Positions 32,576 to 43,488 are shown, numbered from the stretch's first letter. The stretch is 64,000 nt of DNA from Sorghum bicolor (GCF_000003195.3 NC_012872.2:58137695-58201694); one strand, 5' to 3'. A program made the numbers and translations. The notes: generated from the letters alone by a model not told the origin.

Positions 32576-34098
32576 TGCTAGCGTCCGGACGTCCGGCGCC
32601 AGCAACGCGTCCGGACGCCGAGTCCACCACCCGCGCCACCATAGAGAAAAATAAAAAAAAAGAAAAAAAAAAACTCCACCCACCCTTAACCAACTCCCCT
32701 CTGCCCCACTCGTCCCGCAGAGAAGACCGCCCAACCAACTCGCCCCTGCGCCACTCGCCTGCACGGAGGACCGCCCTTCGTCCGTTCCCCGTGCAAGGAG
32801 TCCGTGCCCCACCCCCACGAGCATGGGATCCGTCCCGCCCCTCGTCTTGTCAGCCCCTAGTAGATCTACCTGCCGCTAACTCGTCCCTATAGCCTGCTTC
32901 CATACTTGGCGCTGCAACACAATATACATGATAATGCAACAACACATGACATACTGCTACAACAAACAAGTTGAAGTAGCTGAAACATCATAAAACATAG
33001 TATTGCAACAAATAACGAACAACTACTGCAACAGCATGCAAACTACTACTACAACATACAAATTGAAGTATTGGATAGAACAACTGAAACACCATGAACA
33101 TAGTATTACAACAACAACGAACGGCTGTTGCAACAACATGTAACAACTAATACAACAGCATAGGTTGAAGCATTGGATGGAGTAACCGAAACACCATGGA
33201 CATAGTATTACAACAACATCGAACAACTGTTGCAACAACATGCAACAACTAATACAACAGTGCAAATTGAAGCATTGGATGGAGCAACTGAAACACCATG
33301 GACATAGTACTACAACAACACCAAACAACTGTTGTAACAACATGAAACAAACTACTACAACATGCAGAATGAAGCAACTGAAACAACATCTCAAAAACAC
33401 AATACTGCAACAACGACTGAAACCTACTGCAATGTCTAGAGAGAACCATTGCAACAATGACAAATCTGAAGCCGAGAGCTCGCCGAAACCCTATCCTACT
33501 GCAACATCACTTGAAAAACATTACTGCAAACAACCAAAGAACATCATTACAACACGCGAGAGCACTGAATCCCAAGAGCTCGCTGGAACCCTAGCCAACA
33601 CAACATCTCATAGATCTAGATCCAGAGGAAGAGGAGGAAGAGGAGGAGCAGAGGAGGGCCTAGATCCAGATCCACAAAGAGGAGGGAGGGAAAAGGGAGA
33701 GGGAGGCCTTAGATCCAAATCCCTCACCACCTACCTCGTCGGAGCCGCGCCGTTGTCTCCATCTCCAGATGCATGGAGGTCATAAGAGCGAGGGAGAAAG
33801 AGCAGGGAGAAAGGGAGTTGCGCCGTTCACTGGAAGTTACCACCGTCGCGCTCTACTCCGGTGGCTTCGAGGGCGCGTGGGTCGCAGCGGGGAAGGAGGT
33901 CGCAGCGGGGAGAGAGGTCGCAGCGGGGAGGGAGGGAGAAAAGGAGGGAGGAGCGGCAGGAAGTGCGGACGCATGGTGGAAGCGACGGGGAGCGGCAGCG
34001 AGACGAGAGAAAAGAGTGGGGAGGAAAAGGATGAGTGGATAAGAAGGCATGAAGGAGCAGCGAAATGAGTGGACAGCAACGTCCGGACGGACGTACTT
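32576..34098. mobile_element. MULE-like non-autonomous element (putative)
   Basis: The ends carry related words in inverted orientation: GCGTCCGGACGTCCGG at 32580 and, reversed, ACGTCCGTCCGGACGTTGC at 34077-34095, with TCCAC close inside each end. I could not fix a 9-bp target duplication. The interior has an A-rich block, a GCAACA-type tandem repeat common in grass MULEs, and purine-rich DNA at 33620-34060. Open frames (up to 181 codons) are low-complexity. Confidence 0.45.
33017..33420. repeat. 102-bp tandem repeat, about four units
   Basis: Units begin at about 33017, 33119, 33221 and 33323, each starting GAACAACT-TGCAAC and containing TTGAAGCATTGGAT and GAAACACCATGGACATAG. The period is exactly 34 codons, so a - strand frame (33023-33463) shows a Cys/Val-rich repeat that is a by-product. 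Confidence 0.85.
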
Positions 34099-34885
34099 CT
34101 TACATATATCATTACCGTTTTTTATATATTAGGTAGGAAAAACAATTGGAAGAGCAAAGTATTGTATTTGTATTTTCGATTGTGTGCGAGGAATCTGTAT
34201 ATCTTCTTAGACTTTTAGTGCTAGAAACACAATAAAACACATACACCTATTACAGTCCTTTAGATGAAACTAGATGTATGACTACCCCTCCCTTTTTGAA
34301 ACAATACGGCAAACTTTATTCATTCAAGATTGTTACATCATTGAGCACTTTATGGTACCTTTTTAATCTCAGATTGTGTTTATAAGGGAGGTGAGTTTGA
34401 GCATGCATGTATTTTTTAAATGTATCCGTTATACTATAAAAGGGGAAAAAAGAATATACAACCCGCATTTGCTTGGTTTATAGTCCCTTTTGAATGCAGT
34501 AAATTCATAGGAACTATATAGAAATCAATTCATTTACACAGGAAAACACTGTAAAAACACAACAAAAGGGGAAAATTCCCAAGGAGGCCTTGGCGTTTAG
34601 CCTTTGTGTGGAGTGCCAAACTGGTCTAGTGGCCTTACCGTTGTGGTAGTTATACGTTGTCAGTTGGTAACACCGGTGATGATGCTCACGTTGGTGATAA
34701 TCACGTTGAAAAATGCTCCATGGAGCGTCAAACTCCGCCTCTCCATGCATCAGCTGGTCCGGCCAATCTAATCTTGTCTAATCTTAATGTAAAGAAATAT
34801 ATGTAAACTAGTAGTACCATGTGTTTAAAAAAAATCAAGAAACATAGTAAGCAACAACAAGTACTGCATTTGTATTTTCATTTCA
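34099..34885. other. AT-rich intergenic DNA
   Basis: No gene. A 78-codon - strand frame at 34514-34750 has no recognised relative. Confidence 0.45.
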
Positions 34886-35123
34886 AGCCTTGTTCAGTTT
34901 ATAAAATTTTTGGTTTTGGCTACTGTAGTATTTTTGTTTGTATTTGACAAAATTTTATCTAAATTATAGACTAATTAGGCTCAAAAAATTTGTCTCGTAA
35001 ATTACCGGCAAACTATACAATTAGATCTGTTTTCATCTATATTTAATGTTCGTGTATGCATTCAAAGATTTGATGTGATTTTGAATCTTGAAAAATTTTG
35101 AGAAATTTTGGCAACTGAACAAG
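34886..35123. mobile_element. MITE, GGCCTTGTTTAG family
   Basis: From GCCTTGTTCAGTTTA to AACTGAACAAG, with the family blocks GTTTGTATTTGAC, ACTAATTAGGCTC and TTTAATGTTC in order. About 190 bp from the 3' end of C2H2 gene 2. Confidence 0.75.
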
Positions 35124-35312
35124 TGAACATGGGGAAAAAGATCGGCGTATCTTCTACAATAGAACTTTTGTATTTTCAATTGTCTGCAAAAAGAGTAACA
35201 AGTAACAACTGTTCTCCATGAACATAGGGGGGAAAGATCCGTATATCTTCTACACTAGAAAAAGGAAATAATGTGCATGCCCGCACTAGGCCTCATGTCC
35301 TTCTGACTGTTC

Positions 35313-36629
35313 CTACTGGTGGACGCCGATGACTCTCGCAGACGACGAGCCTTGTTGCGCCGCCGGCGTCTGCACCCCCGCCGGCCCGATGTCAATGCCA
35401 AAGAGACGCACTCTGCCCGCCAGGGGCGGCCTAGGTGCAGGCAATGCCTCGTCCGCCTTGTCTTCGACCGGCAGCGCAAGCGTGAGGTCTGCCACGCCTA
35501 CGGTGGTCGTTCGTGGTGGCGGTGGTGGAAGGGGCTGGACGACGAAGCGCGGCTTCTTGTTGATCGGCGGGCCAGCCCAGTGTTTCCTCATGTGGCCGCC
35601 GAGTTGTACGCCTCCGGGGAACTCCGCACCGCAGACCTTGCACACGTGCACCTTCTCCGGCTTGGCGGCGTTGCTGCGGTGCGGGACGGCGCCGTCGTCC
35701 TGGACCGCGGCGAGAGCTCGAGCGAGCTCCCTCTCCCTGTTCTTGTGGCCAACCATGTGGCCGCCGAGCCCCTGGTGCGTTCGGAACCACATACCGCACT
35801 TCTTGCATGTGTACCCTTTCGGACTTTGCCGATCTCCAGGCGGCGGCGCAACGAGCTGCTGGTGGACGGGTGCAGCAGGCGGCGGCGGCGGCGCAGCATG
35901 TAGGTGGACGGAAGCTTCCATGGGTGGATTAGCTGCTCTTGAGTCCACCGTCTCCATGGCGTCTTCGTGCATCGACTTCGTGCTGCTGCTCTCGAAGGAA
36001 TCATTGGCCATTGCGAACGCCATGGGCACGGACAACGGATTGGGCGCTGCAAACGCCAAAGGCTTGGGCTGCAAGACAATCTCGGACTCTGCAGCCACCA
36101 CAAGGGCCATGGGTTGGCCCGATCCGGCATTCGTAGAGGAGGCGGCCCTTCCCCTCGACCCCGAGCAGCCTCGATTGCCGGTGGCGCCCCAGCGGCTCCC
36201 CACGGCAGCCACGCTGCGCTTGACCTCCCTGTCCTTCTTGATCCCCTGCTGCTCCCGGTGAACCTTCATGTGCCCGCACACGGCCTTGTGGCTGCGGAAC
36301 TCCTTCCAGCAGAAGGGGCAGGGGAGCACCGCCGCCGCCGCGGCGGCGGCGGGGGCATGGGACGAGCTGGTGGCGCCGTCGTCGTCGTTCGTCGCGGCGC
36401 AGGAGTACGGGCTGGCGTCGCCGTAGTTTGCCGGTACGCAGTCGTCGCTGATGGTCTCGTCCGAGTCGCTCGAGCAATCGCGGTTGTTCTCGTAGTACTT
36501 CTCGGTGTCCTCGCCGGGGTGGTAGTGGTGCCCCGGGACGAACTCGCCTTCATCCGGCTCGTCGGCATTCAGATCGGCGAGGCGGCGGCGGCGGTGGCTC
36601 GACCACCGGTCTTCGGAGGAGCCTTCCAT
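35313..36629 (-). CDS. three-finger C2H2 zinc finger protein with EAR-type motif
   Basis: 438 residues, intronless, paralogue of the gene at 30453 in the same orientation. Fingers at C104/C107/H120/H124, C275/C278/H291/H295 and C330/C333/H346/H350, with the same KAVCGH, QGLGGH and VQLGGH helices. It differs in two ways: residues 381-386 DLTLAL give an LxLxL EAR-type repression motif absent from the paralogue, and the C-terminal motif reads RLFGIDI (408-414) instead of RLFGVDI. The start at 36629 (MEGSSED) matches the paralogue and lies about 90 bases below a TATA box; the frame is open to 36887. A likely transcriptional repressor by motif; targets unknown. Confidence 0.88.
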   Translation of the reverse strand: MEGSSEDRWSSHRRRRLADLNADEPDEGEFVPGHHYHPGEDTEKYYENNRDCSSDSDETISDDCVPANYGDASPYSCAATNDDDGATSSSHAPAAAAAAAVLPCPFCWKEFRSHKAVCGHMKVHREQQGIKKDREVKRSVAAVGSRWGATGNRGCSGSRGRAASSTNAGSGQPMALVVAAESEIVLQPKPLAFAAPNPLSVPMAFAMANDSFESSSTKSMHEDAMETVDSRAANPPMEASVHLHAAPPPPPAAPVHQQLVAPPPGDRQSPKGYTCKKCGMWFRTHQGLGGHMVGHKNRERELARALAAVQDDGAVPHRSNAAKPEKVHVCKVCGAEFPGGVQLGGHMRKHWAGPPINKKPRFVVQPLPPPPPRTTTVGVADLTLALPVEDKADEALPAPRPPLAGRVRLFGIDIGPAGVQTPAAQQGSSSARVIGVHQ

Positions 36630-36714
36630 CACAGTCGTGCGTGCTACGGAACACCAGCAGGTGCCGCTTGGATTTGTGAGGAGATGGTGGCCGTCCGGAG
36701 GGCAGAGGGCGTCC

Positions 36715-36723
36715 CCTTTTATT
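36715..36723 (-). promoter_or_regulatory. TATA box of C2H2 gene 2
   Basis: AATAAAAGG on the - strand, about 86 bases before the chosen start codon. Confidence 0.5.
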
Positions 36724-36985
36724 GCGTTGAGCGCCGTCACCGCGCTCCTAGGGAAGGCACGGAAGCAGACGTCGGTGGCAAGGATCAGAGTTGGAGACCG
36801 ATACGAGGATGGCCCAACAAGGGCCCGCGTCTCGCGTACAGTAGCTGCCTTGCTCGACACCGTTCCGGAATAGGATAGCCGCGTCATCGGAGACTCCCGT
36901 TTCTCACCTGCCCAGAAACAGCTGTATAACTTTCCTGTTTCTGGAGTGTGTGTCGCTTCGCCGCACGACTCCGTTCACAAATTTA

Positions 36986-37199
36986 GGCCTAGTTTAGTTT
37001 CCAAAATTTTTCAAAATTCCGTGTCAAATCAAATCTTGCGGCACTTGAGCGTTAAATATAGATAAAAAAGATAACTAATTGCACAATTTATTAGTAATTT
37101 ATGAGACGAATCTTTTGAACCTAGTTAGTCCATGTTTAAACAATATTTGTCAAATAAAAACGAAAGTGCTACAATAACGAAGTCTAAAAAACTTTGCGA
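36986..37199. mobile_element. MITE, GGCCTTGTTTAG family, right end worn
   Basis: Starts GGCCTAGTTTAGTTTCC and carries all core blocks through GAAAGTGCTACAATAACG. The right terminus is replaced by the next copy. Confidence 0.75.
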
Positions 37200-37202
37200 A
37201 CT

Positions 37203-37399
37203 GAGTTGGTATTTTTTTTGGTACTGTAGCACTTTCGTTTGTATTTGGTAATTATTGTTCAACCATAGACTGATTAGACTCGAAAGATTCGTCTCGCAAA
37301 TTACAGGTAAATTATGCAATTAGTTATTTTTTATGTATATTTAATGCTCTATGCATGTGTCGCAAGATTTGATTGATTTTTTTTAAAGTAAACAAGGCC
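37203..37399. mobile_element. MITE, GGCCTTGTTTAG family, left end worn
   Basis: Opposite orientation to its neighbour: GGTACTGTAGCACTTTCG, TCGTCTCGCAAATTACAGG, then AGTAAACAAGGCC at the right terminus. Two adjacent copies in inverted arrangement, as at 3.8-4.1 kb and 45.1-45.7 kb. Confidence 0.75.
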
Positions 37400-37563
37400 G
37401 GCCCTGTTTGGTTCTCCTTGCTAAATTTTAGCCAACTAGAATTATTTTAGCAACTCTTGGATGAATAATGAGACTAAACTATTTTATCACCTTTTAGTCA
37501 ATGTGTTTGGAAGTAATTAAAGTTTAGGTCACTGAAATTTAACGAGAGAAACCAAACATGCCC
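37400..37563. mobile_element. 164-bp Tourist-like MITE
   Basis: Starts GGCCCTGTTTGGTTCTCC and ends GAGAAACCAAACATGCCC, an inverted pair of about 18 bp. It was inserted at or beside the end of the preceding MITE, so no target duplication can be read with confidence. Confidence 0.65.
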
Positions 37564-37655
37564 TAATGCATGTCTGAGTTTCGTGTTTGGGCACAGGCAG
37601 CACGGGCAGCTGGATACGATGTGTGACCCGGCCTGTCTGAGGTGCAGCTGCCCAT

Positions 37656-37850
37656 AGGCCTTGTTTAGTTCCCAAAATGTTTTAAGATTTCCAATCATAT
37701 TGAATCTTTCGATATATGTATGAAGCACTAAATATATATAAATAGTAATTATTTTTATAGTTTGACTGTAATTGCGAGACGAATTTTTAAGCTTAGTTAG
37801 TCTATGATTGGATAATAATTGTCAAATACAAACGAAAGTGCTACTGTGTC
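37656..37850. mobile_element. MITE, GGCCTTGTTTAG family, right end lost
   Basis: Starts GGCCTTGTTTAGTTCCC and follows the family to GAAAGTGCTACTGTG, then breaks off into AT-rich DNA. Confidence 0.7.
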
Positions 37851-38513
37851 TCTTTATTATTATATATAGATTGATGATAACTCCAATTAAAACTTAGGGA
37901 TGATATATAAAATTTAGATTCTTAGGTTCAATGACATATGTGAGGTTCCCTCTGAATATGTGCATATGAATGAAATTCATAAACATGGCCGAAATGCCAA
38001 TTGCACGTATTAAGATATATGAAAGTCTCCCCTATATCGTTGCATCCATGGGACCATGGGGTGCATGTGTGTGTCAACAAAATAATCTATGATGAAAATA
38101 TGACATTCTCAACTAATGAGAAATAAGCAGCACACCAAGCAATACATGCATATCATATTAACAATAGAGGTCCTTACACAAATGAAGATTCATGGCACAC
38201 AATACCACACATTACATAAAAAGTTTCGGTCTACCCATCCATTGATGTTGTCAGCCCGTTGGTTCAGACTCGGCTCAGAATCCTCTGTTACTTGAAGCAG
38301 GTTCTGTGCATTAATCATGTCATAAGCATACTTTGATTATGGGTATGCAAATTATTACTTGTTAAGCTAGCACATAGAATTATAGAGTTTTAGATCCTTT
38401 TTATACGTTTCAAGTAAGCTTGTTGAGTATGTGGTTGGATGAATCTGCTTGAGTTATCATGGGAGATAAGGATAAGGGAGTGGGAGAATAGAGATAAGGA
38501 TGATGGCAAGCAG
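37851..38513. other. AT-rich intergenic DNA
   Basis: No gene or element recognised. Confidence 0.45.
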
Positions 38514-38516
38514 TTA

Positions 38517-39153
38517 GAGCATCTCCAAGGGCTTTGCAAACAAACTTTGCATTGCCCTATTTGCAAAAAAGAGTAGAAAATACCCCTCCAATGGTTTTGC
38601 AAATAAGGTTTGCAATTTGGTTAACTTTGCAAATAGAGGTTGAGGCTTTACATATATGCAAACCTTCCCACCACTTTGCATCTACAATTTCGGCCTTCCA
38701 CGTCGGACTCCGTCCCCCCGGCCACGTCTGGACGACGTACGCGGCCACGGCGCGGGAACGGAGGTGGACCTTTACTCACGGGGACCTTCCCTCGGAGGAG
38801 GACAGAGGTGGACGGAGCCGAACTGACGCGAACGACGACGGCGACGAACGACGAACGCGGCCTGGGCTGGGCGACGACTGGCGCGAAGACCTGGGCCGGG
38901 CGGCAACTGGCGGCGACTTGGCCTGGGCGGCGACTGGCACACACGACGTACGTCAAAATGGCGCGAAGGGAAAAAAACGCGCGGGCGCGATCGGTGAAAA
39001 AAAATTTAGAGGTGGGGTCCACACTTTGGGTTTGCCAAGTCTAAATGCAAAGTCCCTTGGAGTTGGACCATTTTTAGACTTTGCAAATGAGTTTGGGACT
39101 TTGCAAATAACACCAAATGCAAAATTCATTTGCAAAGTCCCTTGGAGATGCTC
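38517..39153. mobile_element. 637-bp TIR element with GC-rich cargo, TSD TTA
   Basis: Terminal inverted repeats GAGCATCTCCAAGGG (left) and CCCTTGGAGATGCTC (right), flanked by TTA at 38514-38516 and 39154-39156, the PIF/Harbinger signature. TTTGCAAA-type words recur many times in both sub-terminal zones, as expected of transposase-binding sites. The centre (38690-38990) is GC-rich and open in several frames (up to 232 codons on +). No transposase; cargo not recognised. Confidence 0.8.
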
Positions 39154-39425
39154 TTATGAGAAGATACTTAAATCCATGTTCAGTTCTCAGATTTTTTTTT
39201 TCGAGATCGCGACTTCACGCGTTTTTCATTAAGCAGGAGAGCCGAAGGAGCGACAAATAACCGATACAAAAGATTCGCAAGTAATCCATGGATTAACAAC
39301 GAAGTCCAAACACAAACGAAGCAAGAAACACGAGGTGGGGGGACCCTCCACAAGACAACCCCAAGCAACTGAACCTAACACAAAATAGCTCAACACGTTG
39401 GTCACCAGCAAAGATGTGTAGCTGT

Positions 39426-41363
39426 TGAAAGGTCCTAATATGGCTAGAGGGGGGGTGAATAGCCTATTTAAAAATTCTACAAACTCACTAGAGCAAAAGG
39501 TTAGTAAATAACAAAGCGAAGCTTTTTGCTCTAGCTCTAAAGGGGTGTTTGCAAGCCACCTACCCAACAATTCTAGTTGCTAAGATCTCTATGCACACAA
39601 GAACTAAGTCTCTACAAGTTACACTAGAGAACTAAGCTACACAAGTCAAAGTAAGCAACTAAACTAGTTACACTAGTTTGCGGTAAATAAAGATAAGATG
39701 AGATATTTATACCGCCGTGTAGGAGATGAACCAATCACCAATATAAACAATCAAGCACCGGGAGAATGCCAATCAAACACAATTGAGACACCGATTTTTC
39801 TTCCGAGGTTCACGTGCTTGCCGGCACGCTACGTCCCCGTTGTGTCGACCAACACTTGGTGGTTCGGTGGCTAAGAGGTGTAGCACGAACCTCGTCCTCA
39901 CTAGGACACCACAAGAACCTACCCACAAGTGAGGTAGCTCAATGACACGAGCAATCCACTAGAGTTACCTTTCGGCTCTCCGCCGGGGAAGGTACAAGAC
40001 CCCTCACAATCACTGGGAGATGGCCACGAACAATCACCAACTCGTGCCAAAGCTCCTCCGCTGCTCCAAGCTGTCTAGGTGGCGGCAACCACCAAGAGTA
40101 ACAAGAAAACCGCAGCTAAAACGATCCCCAAGTGCCACTAGATGCAATCACTCAAGCAAATGCACTTGGAATCACTCCCAATCTCACAAAGATGTTTAAT
40201 CTATGAAGGAGATGAGTGGGAGGTGTTTGCTTAGGCTCACAAGGATGTCAAGTATGCTAGAATGCCAAGAGAGTATGAGCCCTAAGCCGGCCAACAACTA
40301 TTTATAGACCCCTCAAACAAAAAGAGCCGTTGGCTCTTTTCACTGGGCAAACTGCGGGGTCACCGGACGCTCTTAAAGGGGCACCGGACGCTCAACACCA
40401 GCGTCCGGTGCTCCAACGTCAGCCGCGTGTCAGAGTCTAACGGTAACCTGCAGAGCACCGGACGCTGAGCAAGTTAACACCGGACGCGTCCGGTGCACAC
40501 CGGACTCATGCGCAGAGAGCTCCGCAAACTCGCAGGGTCACCGGACGCAAGCCACCGGACGCACCCTCAGCGTCCGGTGCTCACCGGACCCATGCGCAGA
40601 GAGGGTCGCAAAACGCCCGCACACCGGACGCTAACCACCGGACGCTCAAGCCAGCGTCCGGTGCCTATCGTCCGGTGCCTTACCCTAACTGGGCCAGACA
40701 CTGTCTGCACCGGACGCTCAGACGCAGCGTCTGGTGCTCCAGAAGCCAGCGTCCGGTGCCCGTGACTTCTCCAAATTTCCCACCGGCGCAATAGAAAATA
40801 TGCACTTCATTTTCTCGAAAAGCGCCGAATCCCGCCTCGCAAGCTCGGCGGGAGGGAGAGAGGAACCCATCCTCTCTCTACCATTGAAACTCCACCTCCT
40901 TCTCAAAGTGTGCCAACACCACAATGTGTAAACCAACATGTGCACGTGTGTTAGCATTTTCACAACCATTTTCTTCGAAGGAGTTAAGTTAGCTCACTAG
41001 GTTCTAAATGCATGCACATGAACAATGACACCTAGTGGCACTTGATAACCGCTTAGCCAAAGAATTCCCCTCTTTATAGTACGGCTATCTATCCTAAATG
41101 TGATCACACCCTCTATGGTGTCTTGATCACCAAAACCAAAACCCTAAGCAATACCTTTGCCTTGATCTCCATAGGGTTTTGTTTTTCTCTTTCTTCTTTT
41201 CAAAGTTGAGCACTTGATCATCTTGTGGTCATCACCATCATCACCATGATCATCACTTGCTCCATCACTTGGCATGTACCAACCTCATTAAGTCTACACA
41301 CACTTAGTATAGAGGTTAGTATTAGGGTTTCATCAATTATCCAAAACCAAACTAGGGCTTTCA
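39426..41363. mobile_element. 1,938-bp solo LTR
   Basis: TGAAAGGTCC...GGGCTTTCA, with TG/CA ends and the 5-bp duplication GCTGT at 39421-39425 and 41364-41368. No internal region or second LTR, so unequal recombination between two LTRs is the likely origin. It interrupts the retroposon, so it arrived later. Orientation is not certain. Confidence 0.85.
40359..40765. repeat. CACCGGACGC / GCGTCCGGTG palindromic array in the solo LTR
   Basis: About fifteen copies of CACCGGACG or its inverse, in both orientations and mixed spacing, with a longer unit around CATGCGCAGAGAG seen twice. Inverted neighbours can fold into many hairpins. Confidence 0.8.
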
Positions 41364-42269
41364 GCTGTGGAAGATAAACCTCGAGACGGCAAAGCATCCG
41401 TCCAAGCAACCTCGACAGCAAAGCATCTGCCGGAAGGGACGACGACTTCGATGGCAAAGCATCCACCATGACCGCCCCATGCGCGGCAACCGACTCCTCC
41501 GAGTCACTAAGGGCCCTCAGGACCACGGACGAGGAAAGGCTCCAAACCAAGGCCACCATCGACGCAGCAAAGCATCCGCGGATGGGGACGAACCCACGCA
41601 GCATCTCGGGGATAACCTCGGAGTACTCCTCCGAGTCACTAAGGACGTAATGCCCTTAGGACCACGGACGAGGAGCACATCCTAGTCACCCTCTAAGTAC
41701 TCCTCCGAGTCACTGAGGACCAGGACCACGGGCGAGGAGCACCCACAAGAAGACCATGACACGCGGTGACAGCAACTCCACCATCGCACTGGTGGCGAAG
41801 CAACTGCCCAAGCAACACTGGCGGCAAAGCATCCGCCCAAGCACCAAGTGACGACACCGGCTACAGCAACACAAGCTGGACCAACCAAATGAGGAGAAAC
41901 AAGAAACAAAGTTAGGAGCAGAGTAGCGACCACAACGACCATCCAGGGAGTGAGCGACGAGCTAAGTGAGATTCTTCAGCGGCGCCTTCAGGAAGGAGTT
42001 GACGCCCAAGACGCCAATGTCGCTGGTCTTAGAAGCTTCTAAGACAAAGTTTTCACCCAGAATCCGGTGAAGCTGACGAAAGGCATGAGGTCCAGAAAAC
42101 GACGCTTCCACGGAGGTGAGTGGCGCCAAAGGCGTCACCGTCGTTCACCCGGCAGAGCCGGGCTGAGCTTTCGCCCTGACCTTGTGCCACTCCACCATGA
42201 ATCCCGCAAGCACCGCCACACCGCCCTTGCACGCCAGACTGCAGACCTTGTGGGGAGGGCCACGGGCCC

Positions 42270-42555
42270 GCCACGGCCGCCCCGAACACGGCTGAGCATC
42301 CGGAGCACCAGCGACGAGAGGGCGGCACACGACGTCGGAGACGTACCCGGACCCACGGGCGCCATCACCGCGTCATCGGCCTCCCTGCGGGGGGAGAGGT
42401 CCGCGACGCGCGCCCGTGGTCCCCGTGGTCGGGTCGCACGCCACGCCGTACCAGCCAGCGCAACAGTCCGTGCCCGTCCACGTCGAGAACATGCCCAGAC
42501 GACGCTCCTCCAAAAGCGCCGCGCATGCACACGCCGCCGGCAGGGGGGCCAGCAA
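42270..42555 (-). pseudogene. captured fragment of a DRT100-like LRR protein gene
   Basis: The - strand reads GMFSTWTGTDCCAGWYGVA and then CDPTTG, the LRR N-terminal cap of the DRT100/PGIP-like class. After a small insertion or frameshift, RVADLS and ADDAVMAPVG continue the same protein in another frame, and SSLVL resembles the start of the first repeat. Only the cap and a little more are present, with frame breaks, so it cannot make the parent protein. It sits inside the retroposon in its sense orientation. Confidence 0.7.
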
Positions 42556-42951
42556 GGCGCCGCCCTAGCCTCGCCTAGCCATCGGCCGCACGGCCGCGCG
42601 CCGCGAAGAGAGGCAAGAGTGTCGCAACAGGCGAAGGAACAGTAGATCCGCCCCGCAGAGGCCCGGATCCGACCAAAAGTCGCCGTCCATCGCCGTGGTC
42701 GCCGCCGGAGTTGAGGTGGAGGGGGGGCGGCCGGAAATGGGGGTGGGAGAAAAGAGGAAGCGCAGACGGGGCACCTTGTTGGGAGCCCGCGCTGCTGGCC
42801 GCCGCCGCCACCAAGGGAAGGGCAGCGACGGCGGCCGGGGGAGGCCAGGGAGGAAGGGGAGGTCGGCGGCGGCGGCGGCGCCTCCCGAGTTGCCTAACGG
42901 GGGCGCTCGGGAGGGTGGGGGCTCCTCATGTAAGAGCTTCAGTTCTCAGAT

Positions 42952-43488
42952 CTTACTAGTTACTACTCCCTTCGTTGATACCCTATTTGGTTTTTCCTAA
43001 AACGTAAGAAAAAGAATGTATTCGCTTTCAAAAAAAACAAGGATCTATAATCATCATCTATATGAATTCACTCTGGAAATTTCTGTTACCAATCTCTACT
43101 CGTCGTATTATAATCCACAGATTGGTGTGCTTTCAAAATCAGCCAAAAAAAATAGAGTCAATAATAACAGAATCCACGACATAGACAAGAATCCAATGGG
43201 CCGGGCAGCTCGCTTACTCCAACCATGGCGCAGCAAAACCATATCTGTCTTTCTAGTTTTTTCTGCTAAAAAAACTGTCTTTCTAACCAAATTTAAGTTA
43301 TTTAAAAGTGCAGATCAGTTCCTGGCCAACCAAATTTAAGTTCTGGCCCACGACTTAAGTTTCTCTCGTTAGGTTCTTCTATAATTTTAACCATTAAATC
43401 TAAACCAATGAAAGGCTCATATCATTTTTCAAGCACTGTAAAATTTCTCTAATAACATAATAATAAAAGAAGAAGGGAACACAACACA
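42952..43488. other. AT-rich intergenic DNA
   Basis: No gene called. A 107-codon frame (43016-43339) is low-complexity and unrecognised. Confidence 0.45.

Larger units (their letters stand above)
39193..42937 (-). mobile_element. LINE-like retroposon with host gene fragment, split by a solo LTR
   Basis: A 14-bp target duplication TTCAGTTCTCAGAT (39179-39192 and 42938-42951) plus a short A tail on the - strand (T run at 39192-39200) mark target-primed retroposition. Without the inserted LTR it is about 1.8 kb. In sense it has a GC-rich 5' part typical of grass LINE leaders, an LRR gene fragment, an SDSEE-rich repeat zone (41370-41940) and a tail with TTAATGAAAAACGCG. No reverse transcriptase is present, so it was moved in trans or is internally deleted. 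Confidence 0.7.

Noticed and set aside
33017..33420. CRISPR-like array or coding repeat protein
   Set aside because: The whole 102-bp unit repeats without distinct spacers, in a plant genome, and the frame is low-complexity. It is a transposon tandem repeat.
36630..36887. 86-residue N-terminal extension of C2H2 gene 2
   Set aside because: It spans the TATA box at 36715; the MEGSSED start is shared with the paralogue.
38534..39232. 232-codon + strand frame as a gene
   Set aside because: It starts and ends within or just beyond a TIR element, and its ends are made of TTTGCAAA transposon words.
39426..41363. Complete LTR retrotransposon
   Set aside because: There is no second LTR, primer site or coding region between the GCTGT duplications; solo LTR fits better.
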